From Rhynchospora pubera (Eukaryota > Streptophyta > Magnoliopsida > Poales > Cyperaceae), in contig CM051460.1 of assembly GCA_028095005.1 (NCBI GenBank), positions 82,105,676-82,169,675 of the forward strand: 64,000 nt of DNA, given 5' to 3'. Of this stretch, positions 1 through 9,026 are shown in pieces. Below the pieces are notes generated by a model, which searched no databases, had not been told where the DNA came from, and was given only the letters and a program-made list of their open reading frames with translations. A program made the position numbers and the translations under genes. Position 1 is the first letter of the stretch; every line of letters begins with the position of its first letter.

Positions 1-1943
1 ATCATATTCTTGACACTATAATGAGTTAAAATGTTGATTATTGTGATGAAATGACTTAGAATGAATCTATAAATGATTGAAATGCTCAAATAAAACTCAG
101 AATTGTATTATTTACTCGTTATATGCTTATTTACTGTGCATAATCTAATATTTTTTTAATAAATAACATGTCAATAATATTCTAGACACTATAAAGAGTT
201 TAAACGTAGATTATTGTGATGAATGACTTGGAATTAATCCAGAAACGATTGAAATGCTAAAATGACACTCAGAATTGCATTATTTGCACTTTTTATGCAT
301 AATTACCATGTATAAAACAATCTTATTTAAAAAATAATATGTGAATCATATTCTAGACACTATAAAGAGTTTACATGTTGATTATTGTGATGAAATGAGT
401 TAGAATGAATCCAGAAACGATTGAAGTGCTCAAATGATACTCAGAATTGTAATATTTGCAGTTTATATGTATAATTACCATATATTACCCAATCTTTTTG
501 AATAAATAACACATGAATCTTATTATAGACATTATAAAGAGTTTAAATGTAGATTATTATGACCTAATGACTAAGAATGAATTCAGAAACGATTGAAATG
601 CTCAGACGATGCTTAGAATTGCATTATTTGCAATTTATATGCGTAATTACCGTGTATAATCTAATATTTTTGAATAAATAACATAACAATCATTTTATAG
701 ACAGTATAAAGCTTTAAAACATAGATTATTGTGATGAAATGACTTAGAAAATGAATCCAGAAACGATTGAAATGCTCAAAGGACACTCAGAATTGCATTA
801 TTTGCACTTTATATGTGTAATTACCTTGTATAATCTAATATTTTTGAATAAATAATATATGAATCATATTCTAGATACTATAAAAAGTTTAAATGTAGAT
901 TATTGTGATGAAATTACTTAGAATGAATCCCGAAACGATTGAAAAGATCAAATGACATTCAGAGTTGCATTATTTGCACTTTATAAGCGTAATTACCGTG
1001 TGTAACCCATTTTTTTTAACAAATAACATATGAATCATATTCTTCACACTATAAAGAGTTAAAAATTTAGATTATTGTGATGAAATGACTTTGAATGAAT
1101 CTATAAATGATTGAAATGCTCAAATAAAACTCAGAATTGTATTATTTACACTTTATATGTTTATTTACCATGTATAATCTAATATTTTGAATTAACAACA
1201 TATCAATCATATTCTAGACACTATAAAGATTTTAAATGTTGATTATTGTGATGAAATAACTTAGAATGAATCCAGAAATGATTGAAATGCTCAAATGACA
1301 CTAAGAATTGCATTATTTTGCACTTTATATGTGTAATTACCATGTATAAACCAATCTTGTTTAAAAAATAACATATGAATCATATTCTAGACACTATAAA
1401 GAGTTTAAATGTAGATTCTTGTGATGAAATGAGTTAGAATGAATCCAGAAACAATTTGAAATGCAAATGATACTCAGAATTGTAATAATTGCAGTTTATA
1501 TGCACAATTAACATATATTACCCAATCTTTTTTAATAAATAACATATGAATTATATTCTAAACACTATAAAGAGTTTAAATGTAGATTATTGTGTTGAAA
1601 TGTCTTAGAATGAATCCAAAAATGATTGAAATGCTCAAATGCCGCTTAGAATTGCATTATTTACAGTTTATATGCGTAATTACTAATTACCATGTATGAT
1701 CCAATCTTTTTGAATAAATAACATATGAATCATATTCTAGACACTATAAAGAGTTCAAATTTAGTTTATTGTGATGAAATGACTTAAAATAAGTTTAGAA
1801 ACGATTACAATGCTCAAAATGACTCTCAGAATTGCATTATTTGCAATTTATATGCATAATTACTAGGATAATCCATTTTTTTTAAGAAGTAAGATCTGAA
1901 TCATATTCTAGACCGTATAGAGAGTTCAAAAGTAGATTATTAT
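1..1943. repeat. AT-rich tandem satellite, unit about 172 bp (left part)
   Basis: About eleven head-to-tail units. The landmark GATTATTGTGATGAA recurs near 36, 209, 380, 552, 723, 898, 1068, 1241, 1412, 1583 and 1753, so the period is 170-175 bp. Each unit also carries ATCATATTCTAGACACTATA, GAAACGATTGAAATGCTCAAA and a poly-T stretch before AATAAATAACAT. Units differ by scattered substitutions and small indels, so this is an old, unhomogenised array. No reading frame is present. The array continues after the retrotransposon inserted at 1944. Confidence 0.93.
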
Positions 1944-2378
1944 TGACACCGATCAAGATGCCATGTCAGATGCAAAATCAGCAAAAGAACTGAGTCATCA
2001 ATTCAAGAACTGTCAACAATAATTAATTAGTTAGTTGAGAGTTATCTTCAGTCTTAATGAGTCAAAATGAGTTAATAATCTGTTGTTATATTTTGTGTTG
2101 TCTTTTGTGGTCTTCTAGGAGGTAATTAAGTGTGTTTTGGGATTAGAAAAAGTGGTTGAGATAATATATTAATGGGTAGTAGCTTTTAATTGTGTTAGAT
2201 TGCTATTTAAGCTGAAAATCAGAATGTAATAAGAGATTATTGAATTATTACGAATTTTGCTTGTGAGTTGAGTTTATCTCCTCTTTTATCCACTGTTGGG
2301 TCGAGTTCTTACTCCTCTTCTAGTGATGTACCGTTAAGCTTGCTGGTTTCTCTAAGTCTCCCGATCCGAACGACGTCA
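1944..2378 (+). repeat. 5' LTR of the satellite-inserted retrotransposon
   Basis: This 435-bp direct repeat of 5771-6205 starts TG and ends CA. A TATA-like CTATTTAAGC lies near 2200, followed by AATGTAATAAGAG, a plausible polyadenylation region. The near identity to the right LTR points to recent insertion. Confidence 0.93.
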
Positions 2379-2380
2379 TT

Positions 2381-2392
2381 TGGTATCAGAGC
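2381..2392 (+). promoter_or_regulatory. Primer-binding site (initiator tRNA-Met)
   Basis: TGGTATCAGAGC is the usual plant retrotransposon site complementary to the 3' end of initiator tRNA-Met. It starts two bases after the left LTR. Confidence 0.9.
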
Positions 2393-2405
2393 TTCTTCAG
2401 GTTTG

Positions 2406-3947
2406 ATGGCTGATCGTTGTAGACAGCACAACATCCACCATGGAGGCGAAGATCAATGCATTACGAAGGTGCGAGAGCTGAGACAGCTTGTACAACAACT
2501 CCATGAGCGTGTTGCGCAATTGGAGGCTAATCGAAGCCAAGACCGCCGAATGAGGCATGGCCTTTCGAGAAGCACAACTTGTGAGAATCGAGATCGCCGA
2601 CTGAGGCACGGTTCTTCCACTAGTAGCAATTGTGAGAATCGAGATCGCCGACCGAGGCACGGTTCTTCCACAAGTAACACTCGTGTGAATCGAGATCGCC
2701 GACCGAGGCACGATTCATCGAGCTACATCGACTTTTCTTCTCACCACCGACAACAATTCAGCTCCAGCGACAATGTTTCTCTTCCACCTCACCTCCAGCA
2801 GAGAAACAACCATTTTATTCATGTGCAGAACTCTGGAACAAAATACGATACATTGAATCGTGTTTCAACTGACTCGAATTCTAGTGGTATAGAAGAAGAG
2901 AGTAACCCCTTCCACGACAACAAACCAACTTTTGTGTCTTGTGCTGGAGCGGCTCGACATCAACTCCACACCAAAAGGAGCATTTCTTCCCAATGGGCCA
3001 CAGGTTGTAAAAGAAAAATTTGTGAGACGTTTCTTCAAAAAAATTCTCTTACATCATATTCTTCTCTTTCTTCTTTGAAATCTGATATGAGGGTTAAGGA
3101 ACCATTTAAAAAGAAACAAACCACCAGCAACAAAAAGCCCTCTTGTCGAAAATTGAGATTTGATAAAAGGACCAAAATGAATAGCAATAATAAACCAGTG
3201 GTTAAGCTAGTTAGAAGGCTTCGAAAACAGTCCCTAAAACCTGAGAAATATAAATTGGAACAGCCCCAAACAAAAAACATAATATGTTTCAAATGTCGTT
3301 GCATTGGGCATAACTTGATAAGCTGTCCAGAAAAGAAAATGATTTCTGTTTTTGATGAAGGAAATATTAACTTGAGAAATGATAATGTCTTTGAAATTTC
3401 TGAAAGTGATGTGTCATTTGATTCTCCACCAATCTTTGATGAGTATCCCGATAATGAGGATGATGTCTTTAATGTGACGGGTGAACCGAAGAGAAATGTG
3501 ATGTCTTTTGACAGACCCATAATCTTTGATGAAGAACTTGTTGATGATCTATCGCTGCCTCCAACCTTTCCTATAGTCTTTGCAAAGAGTATAAACTTGG
3601 AGATCAATTTTTTGGTAACAATGAGTGCATTGATTGAGCTGGAAACTTTGTATTTAACTCGCATTAAGATCATGAGTTCAGAATTTAGCGATCCATTCTT
3701 GCAATTGAGTCCTATGTCAACAAATGCAAGGTATTTTACATTTTTGAGCAGTTACAATACTCGATTTTGTGTTGTTTTTGATCACATGGTAGAACCATGT
3801 ATAAGATTACCCGTTTGTGGGTTACACCACTCGATTCTGGTTTCACATGTGCTAAGGTGCATGGCAATGAACTTGTCAAAATGGTTCCAGCTTAGTGTTT
3901 TTATTCATTACCATAAATGCAATTTGGACATGACATGGTATACATGA
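2406..3947 (+). CDS. Gag-like protein of the non-autonomous retrotransposon
   Basis: The predicted protein is 513 aa from the first ATG after the primer-binding site. The open frame extends upstream into the LTR, but only through a non-ATG start. The N-terminus has a short coiled coil (RELRQLVQQLHERVAQLE, about residues 21-38). Next come four 17-residue repeats around RDRRPRHGSS, encoded by a 51-bp tandem repeat at about 2538-2741, and then a basic Ser/Lys-rich region. A CCHC zinc knuckle starts at residue 294 (CFKCRCIGHNLISC, spacing C-x2-C-x4-H-x4-C). The remainder is acidic and unrecognised. The role would be RNA packaging and particle assembly in the cytoplasm. No protease motif is seen. 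It is one intact frame in a young element and may be expressed. Confidence 0.8.
   Translation: MADRCRQHNIHHGGEDQCITKVRELRQLVQQLHERVAQLEANRSQDRRMRHGLSRSTTCENRDRRLRHGSSTSSNCENRDRRPRHGSSTSNTRVNRDRRPRHDSSSYIDFSSHHRQQFSSSDNVSLPPHLQQRNNHFIHVQNSGTKYDTLNRVSTDSNSSGIEEESNPFHDNKPTFVSCAGAARHQLHTKRSISSQWATGCKRKICETFLQKNSLTSYSSLSSLKSDMRVKEPFKKKQTTSNKKPSCRKLRFDKRTKMNSNNKPVVKLVRRLRKQSLKPEKYKLEQPQTKNIICFKCRCIGHNLISCPEKKMISVFDEGNINLRNDNVFEISESDVSFDSPPIFDEYPDNEDDVFNVTGEPKRNVMSFDRPIIFDEELVDDLSLPPTFPIVFAKSINLEINFLVTMSALIELETLYLTRIKIMSSEFSDPFLQLSPMSTNARYFTFLSSYNTRFCVVFDHMVEPCIRLPVCGLHHSILVSHVLRCMAMNLSKWFQLSVFIHYHKCNLDMTWYT
2538..2741 (+). repeat. 51-bp tandem repeat inside the gag frame
   Basis: Four units with exact 51-bp spacing (CGAGATCGCCGA at 2589, 2640 and 2691, with a diverged unit at 2538). 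Each encodes 17 residues of the type RDRRxRHGSSTSxxxxN. The period is a multiple of three, so copy changes keep the frame open. Confidence 0.85.
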
Positions 3948-5770
3948 GAAAGATTGAGTCCTTGCAGCAATAACTGACAAAGAGAACTTGCTGCAATGTA
4001 AAAGAAAAACTATGAAGTTGATTGTTGAGCACTGAAGTTTCTGAAGTTTTATCCTCTGGAGTGTATGCTAGACCTTTTAAGAAGAACCAAAACCTGTGTG
4101 TTATGGAAAGCAAGAAAAAGTTTTTGATTATGGTGTTTTAAAGCTCAAACCAACAGATTTTGAACTGATTGAGAATGTGGTATGTACTCAAGTTGATTTC
4201 TGAAAGTTTGAATGAGAGATGTTGGAAACCGTGGTTGAAATTTTGTAATCTCAATCTGAAAGGAGAAATTCTTGTTGCAATATTGGCTGAAAATTGATTC
4301 AAATAAACCAACGGTGTTCAATGAAAATTTTCAGTTAAAAAAGAATTTGAGAAGCTGGTAATGTGTTTTGTGAATATTGTGGTTATATCTTATTGACTAT
4401 TGAGGAAGTCATGACAGCAAGCTTGTGTTGCTCAATTTCGGGCTTGAATGAATCTCTTATTTAGAGAATTCAAAATTTCTAAAATTGTGAAGTTGGCAAT
4501 GATTTTGTTGTGGTACTTAGCGCCATTTTCTTGCTCTGTTGGTGCATTCAAAGTGGCTGTCACAGATGGATTGGTGTTCTCAAGTTTACAATGCAAATGA
4601 AGTTATAATATGCTTCAGACTGACTCTTGACACAAAACAAGCATGTTTATTGGAAATCTTATTGTTTGGGAGGTTCTACAACAATTGCTTGCAGTTTGGG
4701 AAGTGATTAAACTCAATGCATTTTCTGTTTGATCTTGACATATCCAACAGAAATGCTAAGCACTTGAATCTGAAAGATGCTACAAAAAATTTTATGGCAA
4801 ATGCACAAGCAATTGTGAAAATCGAACCATCAACAAAAACCACATGGAGGAATCCCAAGTCAAAACCCTCGTGCCCAATTGAAAACTAACCTGACAACTC
4901 TTTTAGATTTTATATCTTTTCAGATTTTTGGCAACAACACATTGGTGAACACAACAGAATTGGATAGATTGGTTCAAGAAAAATTTGAGGTGTTCATACT
5001 ATGATAACTTGATGCCAATTTGCTGCAATATTACACTCTCAATCTTGGTGTTTAAAGCATGCATTGGACTGAACAAGATCGACAAATTCAGCCCCTCAAT
5101 AATTGACATTCTTTTGGCTGAATTCAAGGTGCTTTCAACACAACAGAAGCTATCACAACCTCGACTGTTTTGATCAGCTAAAGCTTGCGAGTTACAACTT
5201 CATTGCTGATCATTTTGGAGTGTCATGACAATTACAAGCTGATAATTTGACCAAAAAAGTCCGACCAAGCTTTGAGCTCAACATCAACAATGCTCAAGCT
5301 TTGAATTCTCACTTTTCTCATCAAGAATTTATGTTGCTGATAACATTTTTGAGAAGGTTTTGTCTGAAACTTTGGTAGAGAATTCATTGTGAATTCAATC
5401 AAGAAAGATGACATTTTTCTTAAGCCAATTTCTAGCCTCAAAGGTGGATATTTTTGACGAACATGGTTCTCCTTAACTTGCTCTATTTCATCAGTAACAT
5501 GCATGTGAGTGGCAAATGTTCTTGTAACATGGAGAAGAATTTTGAGAAAATCGCAGCGGTAATGTGGTGAGCCCAGTTTGAGTTTTAATTGTTATGGTTT
5601 GAACCTATGGTTTAAATTTTGACGGCATATATCCATCAATATGTCAACCGAGACCTCTTCGTGTGCCATAAAACTTGTCAATTTTGAAGATGTTTACAAA
5701 TATCACAAGAAGAAGAAGAATAAGAAGGAGAACTAAACTCGAGGACGAGTTTCAGCGCAGCAGAAGCGTA
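3948..5770 (+). other. Non-coding internal region of the retrotransposon
   Basis: About 1.8 kb between gag and the right LTR without a convincing frame on either strand. None of the short frames shows reverse transcriptase, RNase H or integrase motifs. A purine-rich stretch of AAGAAG repeats lies at about 5706-5735, but the bases directly before the LTR (GCAGCAGAAGCGTA) are not a typical polypurine tract. Confidence 0.7.
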
Positions 5771-6205
5771 TGACACCGATCAAGATGCCATGTCAGATGC
5801 AAAATCAGCAAAAGAACTGAGTCATCAATTCAAGAACTGTCAACAATAATTAATTAGTTAGTTGAGAGTTATCTTCAGTCTTAATGAGTCAAAATGAGTT
5901 AATAATCTGTTGTTATATTTTGTGTTGTCTTTTGTGGTCTTCTAGGAGGTAATTAAGTGTGTTTTGGGATTAGAAAAAGTGGTTGAGATAATATATTAAT
6001 GGGTAGTAGCTTTTAATTGTGTTAGATTGCTATTTAAGCTGAAAATCAGAATGTAATAAGAGATTATTGAATTATTACGAATTTTGCTTGTGAGTTGAGT
6101 TTATCTCCTCTTTTATCCACTGTTGGGTCGAGTTCTTACTCCTCTTCTAGTGATGTACCGTTAAGCTTGCTGGTTTCTCTAAGTCTCCCGATCCGAACGG
6201 CGTCA
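5771..6205 (+). repeat. 3' LTR of the satellite-inserted retrotransposon
   Basis: This 435-bp copy of 1944-2378 is followed by the target duplication ATTAT and the continuation of the interrupted satellite unit. Confidence 0.93.
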
Positions 6206-6976
6206 ATTATTATGAAATGACTAAGAATAATTTCAAAAAGAATTAAAATGCTCAAATGGTATTCATAATATGCTTTATATTCAATTTATTGTCGTAATAA
6301 CTATGTATAATTAATCTAATTTTGTTTTGAATAAGTACGATCTGAATCATATTCTAGACCATAGTGGGAGCATAAATGTTCATTATTTTGATTAAGAAAC
6401 GGTTGGCATGTTCAAATTTTACTCAGAATATGCATTATTTGCACTTTATAGGCATAATAACTGTGTATAATCAATTCTTTTTTAATAAGCAAGATCTGAA
6501 ACATACTCTTTACCGTATAGAGTGTTTAAATATTGATTATTGTGATGAAATAACTTAGGACGAATTCAGAAACGGTTGAAATGCTCAAATGATACTCAGA
6601 ATAAGCATTGTTTGCAGTTTATATTCGTAATTAATATGTGTAATCAACTAATCCAATCTTTTTGAATAAGTAAGATCTGAATCATATTCTTGACCATATA
6701 GGGAGCCGTAAATATATATTATTGTGATGGATTCAGAAATGGATAGAACACTCAAATTGTTCTTAGAATAAGTATTTGCAATGTAAATGTGTAATTACTA
6801 TGTTTAATCAAATTTTTATTTATTATGTAAGATCTGAATCATATTCTAGACCGTATAGAGAGTTTAAATATGGATTATTGTGATGAAATAACTTAGAGTG
6901 AAATCAGAAATAGCTGAATGCTTAAATAATATTCATAATATGCATTATTTGCATATTATATGCTTAATTACTATAT
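6206..6976. repeat. Satellite array, central part
   Basis: Four to five more units of the roughly 172-bp satellite, for example GATTATTGTGATG near 6534 and 6863. They are more diverged than those left of the retrotransposon and carry the variant AAGATCTGAATCATATTCTAG. The next unit is interrupted by a MITE at 6977. Confidence 0.88.
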
Positions 6977-7537
6977 GGCCTTGTTTGGATTGCTTAAGAA
7001 TAAGGAAGAATAGTTTCTTCCTAAGAATAACTTCTTCCTAGGCATCCAAACAAGTTAGGAATAAGGGGAAGAATAGCTTCTTCTTGGGTGCGTTTGGATA
7101 GGTGTGGGAAGAAGGGAAGAAGGGAAGAAGTGGGAAGAAGTATTAGGAAGTGTGTAACTTTGTGAAGAGTTTGGATTGTTTATAATTTTTTTTTTGACCT
7201 TTTTCCTTCTTCCTTCTTCCTTCTTCCAACCCCATCCAAATAAGAGGAATAACTTCTTCTCAAAAATAGCTTCTTCCAACAATTATATATACATAATTTC
7301 AACAAAATTAGCTAAATACTAATAGCTAAATGAAATTATGTTTTTTTTTAATTAGTACTTTATTTAATATTAAATTAATAAATTTTAATAATTTATTTAA
7401 ATTAATATTAATTTGATTATTTCTAACTCACCATCCAAATAATATTTCTTCTTCCTAGGAATAGCTCCTTCCCACTCTTCCCAAAGTTACACTTTTTCCA
7501 ATATTTTCTTCCTAAAATCCTTATTTCTTCTTATAGT
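6977..7537 (-). mobile_element. MITE inserted in the satellite, with a second MITE nested inside
   Basis: It starts GGCCTTGTTTGGATTGC and matches the reverse complement of the MITE at 22737-23078 along its length. Shared stretches include CTTCTTCCAACAATTATATA, TACTTTATTTAATATTAAA and CTAACTCACCATCCAAA. Its far end stops at ATAGTCC, without the expected inverted repeat, and satellite sequence resumes there. It is therefore either 3' truncated or the TIR is lost. The GGCC/CCAAAC termini suggest a PIF/Harbinger (Tourist-like) element. No coding capacity. Confidence 0.8.
7086..7240 (+). mobile_element. Nested GGGTGCGTTTGGAT-type MITE
   Basis: It begins GGGTGCGTTTGGATAGG, runs through repeated GGGAAGAA, contains GTGTAACTTTGTGAAGAG and TTTGGATTGTTTATAA, and closes with CTTCTTCC repeats and ATCCAAA. 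It has the same structure as the complete copy at 30142-30295. Its right inverted repeat is degraded (CCCATCCAAATAAG instead of ATCCAAACGCACCC). Confidence 0.82.
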
Positions 7538-7740
7538 CCAATTTTTTTAATAAGCAAGATCTGAATCATTTTCTAAATAGTATAGAGTGCTTAAATATTG
7601 ATTATTGTGATCAAATTAACTAGAATGAAGATAGAATGGTTTGAAATACTAAAATGACGCTCATAATTTGAATTATTTAAACATTATATGCGTAATTATT
7701 ATTATTTTAAACCAATCAAAATCATATTAACAATATACTA
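7538..7740. repeat. Satellite array, last recognisable unit
   Basis: One further unit (AATAAGCAAGATCTGAATCA, then GATTATTGTGATC near 7596 and GCGTAATTATTATT near 7700). Similarity fades by about 7740. Confidence 0.75.
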
Positions 7741-8036
7741 TTCTAATTTGTAAGATTATTTTCAACACAAATTAACTTATTATTTTCAAAACATCGTGTC
7801 TTTGGTAATATTTTACAACCATCCACAAATTTTGCCAAATTTTTTTAGTCTGTTGCAAATAAATAAAATTAAATTGTACAAACTAAAATATATAGATAAC
7901 TTAATTATAAATAAATAAATTATAAAAATAAAATAAAAAATTAATTAAATAAAAACTCGTTCGCTCGATAAGCCCCACTAGTGCATATCTAATGATGTGG
8001 TTTATTTTTGAGCCGATCATACAATGATGGCTTGAT
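7741..8036. other. AT-rich spacer upstream of the small gene
   Basis: Very AT-rich with A/T homopolymer tracts. No gene or repeat family recognised. It would contain the promoter of the gene at 8408, but no motif stands out. Confidence 0.5.
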
Positions 8037-8096
8037 GACCAGCGCATCTTAATCATCAAAAAAAAAAAAAGAAAAGAAAAAAGACCAGCGCATCTT
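8037..8096 (+). mobile_element. Tiny poly(A) retroposition scar with 14-bp target duplication
   Basis: GACCAGCGCATCTT at 8037-8050 is repeated exactly at 8083-8096. Between the copies lie AATCATC and an A-rich tail of about 25 bases. A 14-bp duplication plus poly(A) is the hallmark of LINE-mediated insertion. The inserted piece is too short to name a family. Confidence 0.7.
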
Positions 8097-8407
8097 TCCT
8101 AAATTTGCGCTCGTACTGTCATACATCAATTCAGTGCTACGAAGGGGACTCACCTAGTCTTCTTTCCTCTGTAATTTTTGAAAATTATTGCTCAGCATTT
8201 TAATCAAGATTGTTTACCTTTTTCAGAAATGATATAGGCTTCTCACAATTTTATCTTCTGATTCACAATGAATATATGCCAATGTATAATGGACCCATTA
8301 ATTTAGACCTGATTAGTTTCATCGAACAATTTACCTTCCAGTTCACATTTCTCCATGTCTATAAAATTGAATACGAACCATTCATGCAATCCCCTCTTTC
8401 GGTTCAA

Positions 8408-8704
8408 ATGGAAGAGCCGCAAAATGAGGTGAAAGAAGCGCTTCAGGTCCCGGTATGGGACTGCGGGAGCCATCTCTATGACTCCTATGAGCTTGTTTCT
8501 TTCTCCCATTTCCTAGACCGGCATGTAATGTTGCTTCCCTTCTTAAAGAACGCACCAAAACTGCCTGACTGTGCAAGGTTTTATGAAACTAATGAGGCGA
8601 TGAGAAACCGACGACAGAAGAAAAAGGCGGCGGTGGGGCGAAGAATCAAGAAGGAGATGATAAAAAAAGATCAGGAGCAAGGTGATTATGTCTTGTGTGG
8701 TTAA
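8408..8704 (+). CDS. Small plant protein of unknown function (VPVWDCGSxLYDSYEL family)
   Basis: The predicted protein is 98 aa. The ATG is chosen because the conserved part starts there (MEEPQNEVKEALQVPVWDCG) in good context (CAAATGG). The frame stays open upstream to 8210, but that stretch is hydrophobic and looks like 5' leader. From memory, the core residues 15-45 (VPVWDCGS, LYDSYELVSF, LDRHVMLLPF) resemble a small plant-specific family with no known function. The C-terminus is strongly basic (RNRRQKKKAAVGRRIKKE) and could act as a nuclear signal or nucleic-acid contact, which is inference. No signal peptide or membrane segment is seen. A Copia element is inserted 26 bp after the stop, so the original 3' UTR now lies beyond 11205 and the LTR may supply the polyadenylation site. 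Confidence 0.7.
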   Translation: MEEPQNEVKEALQVPVWDCGSHLYDSYELVSFSHFLDRHVMLLPFLKNAPKLPDCARFYETNEAMRNRRQKKKAAVGRRIKKEMIKKDQEQGDYVLCG

Positions 8705-8730
8705 AGCCATTGCATGTTGGAGCGAGTAGG

Positions 8731-8999
8731 TGTTGAAAATCAAACTCAAAAAACTGCAGCGCCTATTTTAGGAAATGTAATTCTAGCATGAGTCATAATT
8801 AATCTAATTATTTTAGGAAATTAGCAAATAGGATTATTATATTTAGTAGTGCTATATTTGTTAAGTCCAGCATTAGAATGTGGTTGTATGGCTATAAAAG
8901 AGTCTCATGTAACTTTGTTTTATGTATGAGAGAAAATAATATGAAAGTTTGAGTTAAAATAATTTTGTCTCTTCCTCGTTATCTCTCTATATCTTGTCA
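8731..8999 (+). repeat. 5' LTR of the Copia-type element
   Basis: Identical by eye to 10937-11205. It contains the TATA box CTATAAAAG at 8892-8900, and the start of the transcript is expected about 30 bp later. It lies 26 bp after the stop of the host gene at 8408 and in the same orientation. Confidence 0.96.
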
Positions 9000-9002
9000 A
9001 AT

Positions 9003-9014
9003 TGGTATCAGAGC
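9003..9014 (+). promoter_or_regulatory. Primer-binding site (initiator tRNA-Met)
   Basis: TGGTATCAGAGC starts 3 bp after the left LTR, as in most plant Copia elements. Confidence 0.93.
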
Positions 9015-9026
9015 GTTGGTTGAAAG

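Larger units (their letters stand above)
1944..6205 (+). mobile_element. Complete non-autonomous LTR retrotransposon inserted in the satellite
   Basis: Two 435-bp LTRs (1944-2378 and 5771-6205) begin TGACACC and end CGTCA. They differ by one base that I can see (CGACGTCA versus CGGCGTCA). The 5-bp target duplication ATTAT is present at 1939-1943 and 6206-6210, and satellite continues directly on both sides. A primer-binding site matching initiator tRNA-Met follows the left LTR by 2 bp. The internal part holds one gag-like reading frame and about 1.8 kb without long frames. Protease, reverse transcriptase, RNase H and integrase are all absent, so the element must move with proteins from a partner. 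The superfamily is not certain. The motif ACTCGAGGACGAGTTT near the right LTR is reminiscent of plant Ty3/gypsy elements. Confidence 0.93.

Noticed and set aside
3948..5770. Hidden reverse transcriptase in the first LTR element
   Set aside because: Reading both strands, no frame contains YxDD-like, RNase H or integrase motifs. The region is treated as non-coding.
8210..8407. N-terminal extension of the small gene at 8408
   Set aside because: Open but hydrophobic and unlike the conserved part. The ATG at 8408 has better context and starts the family-like core.
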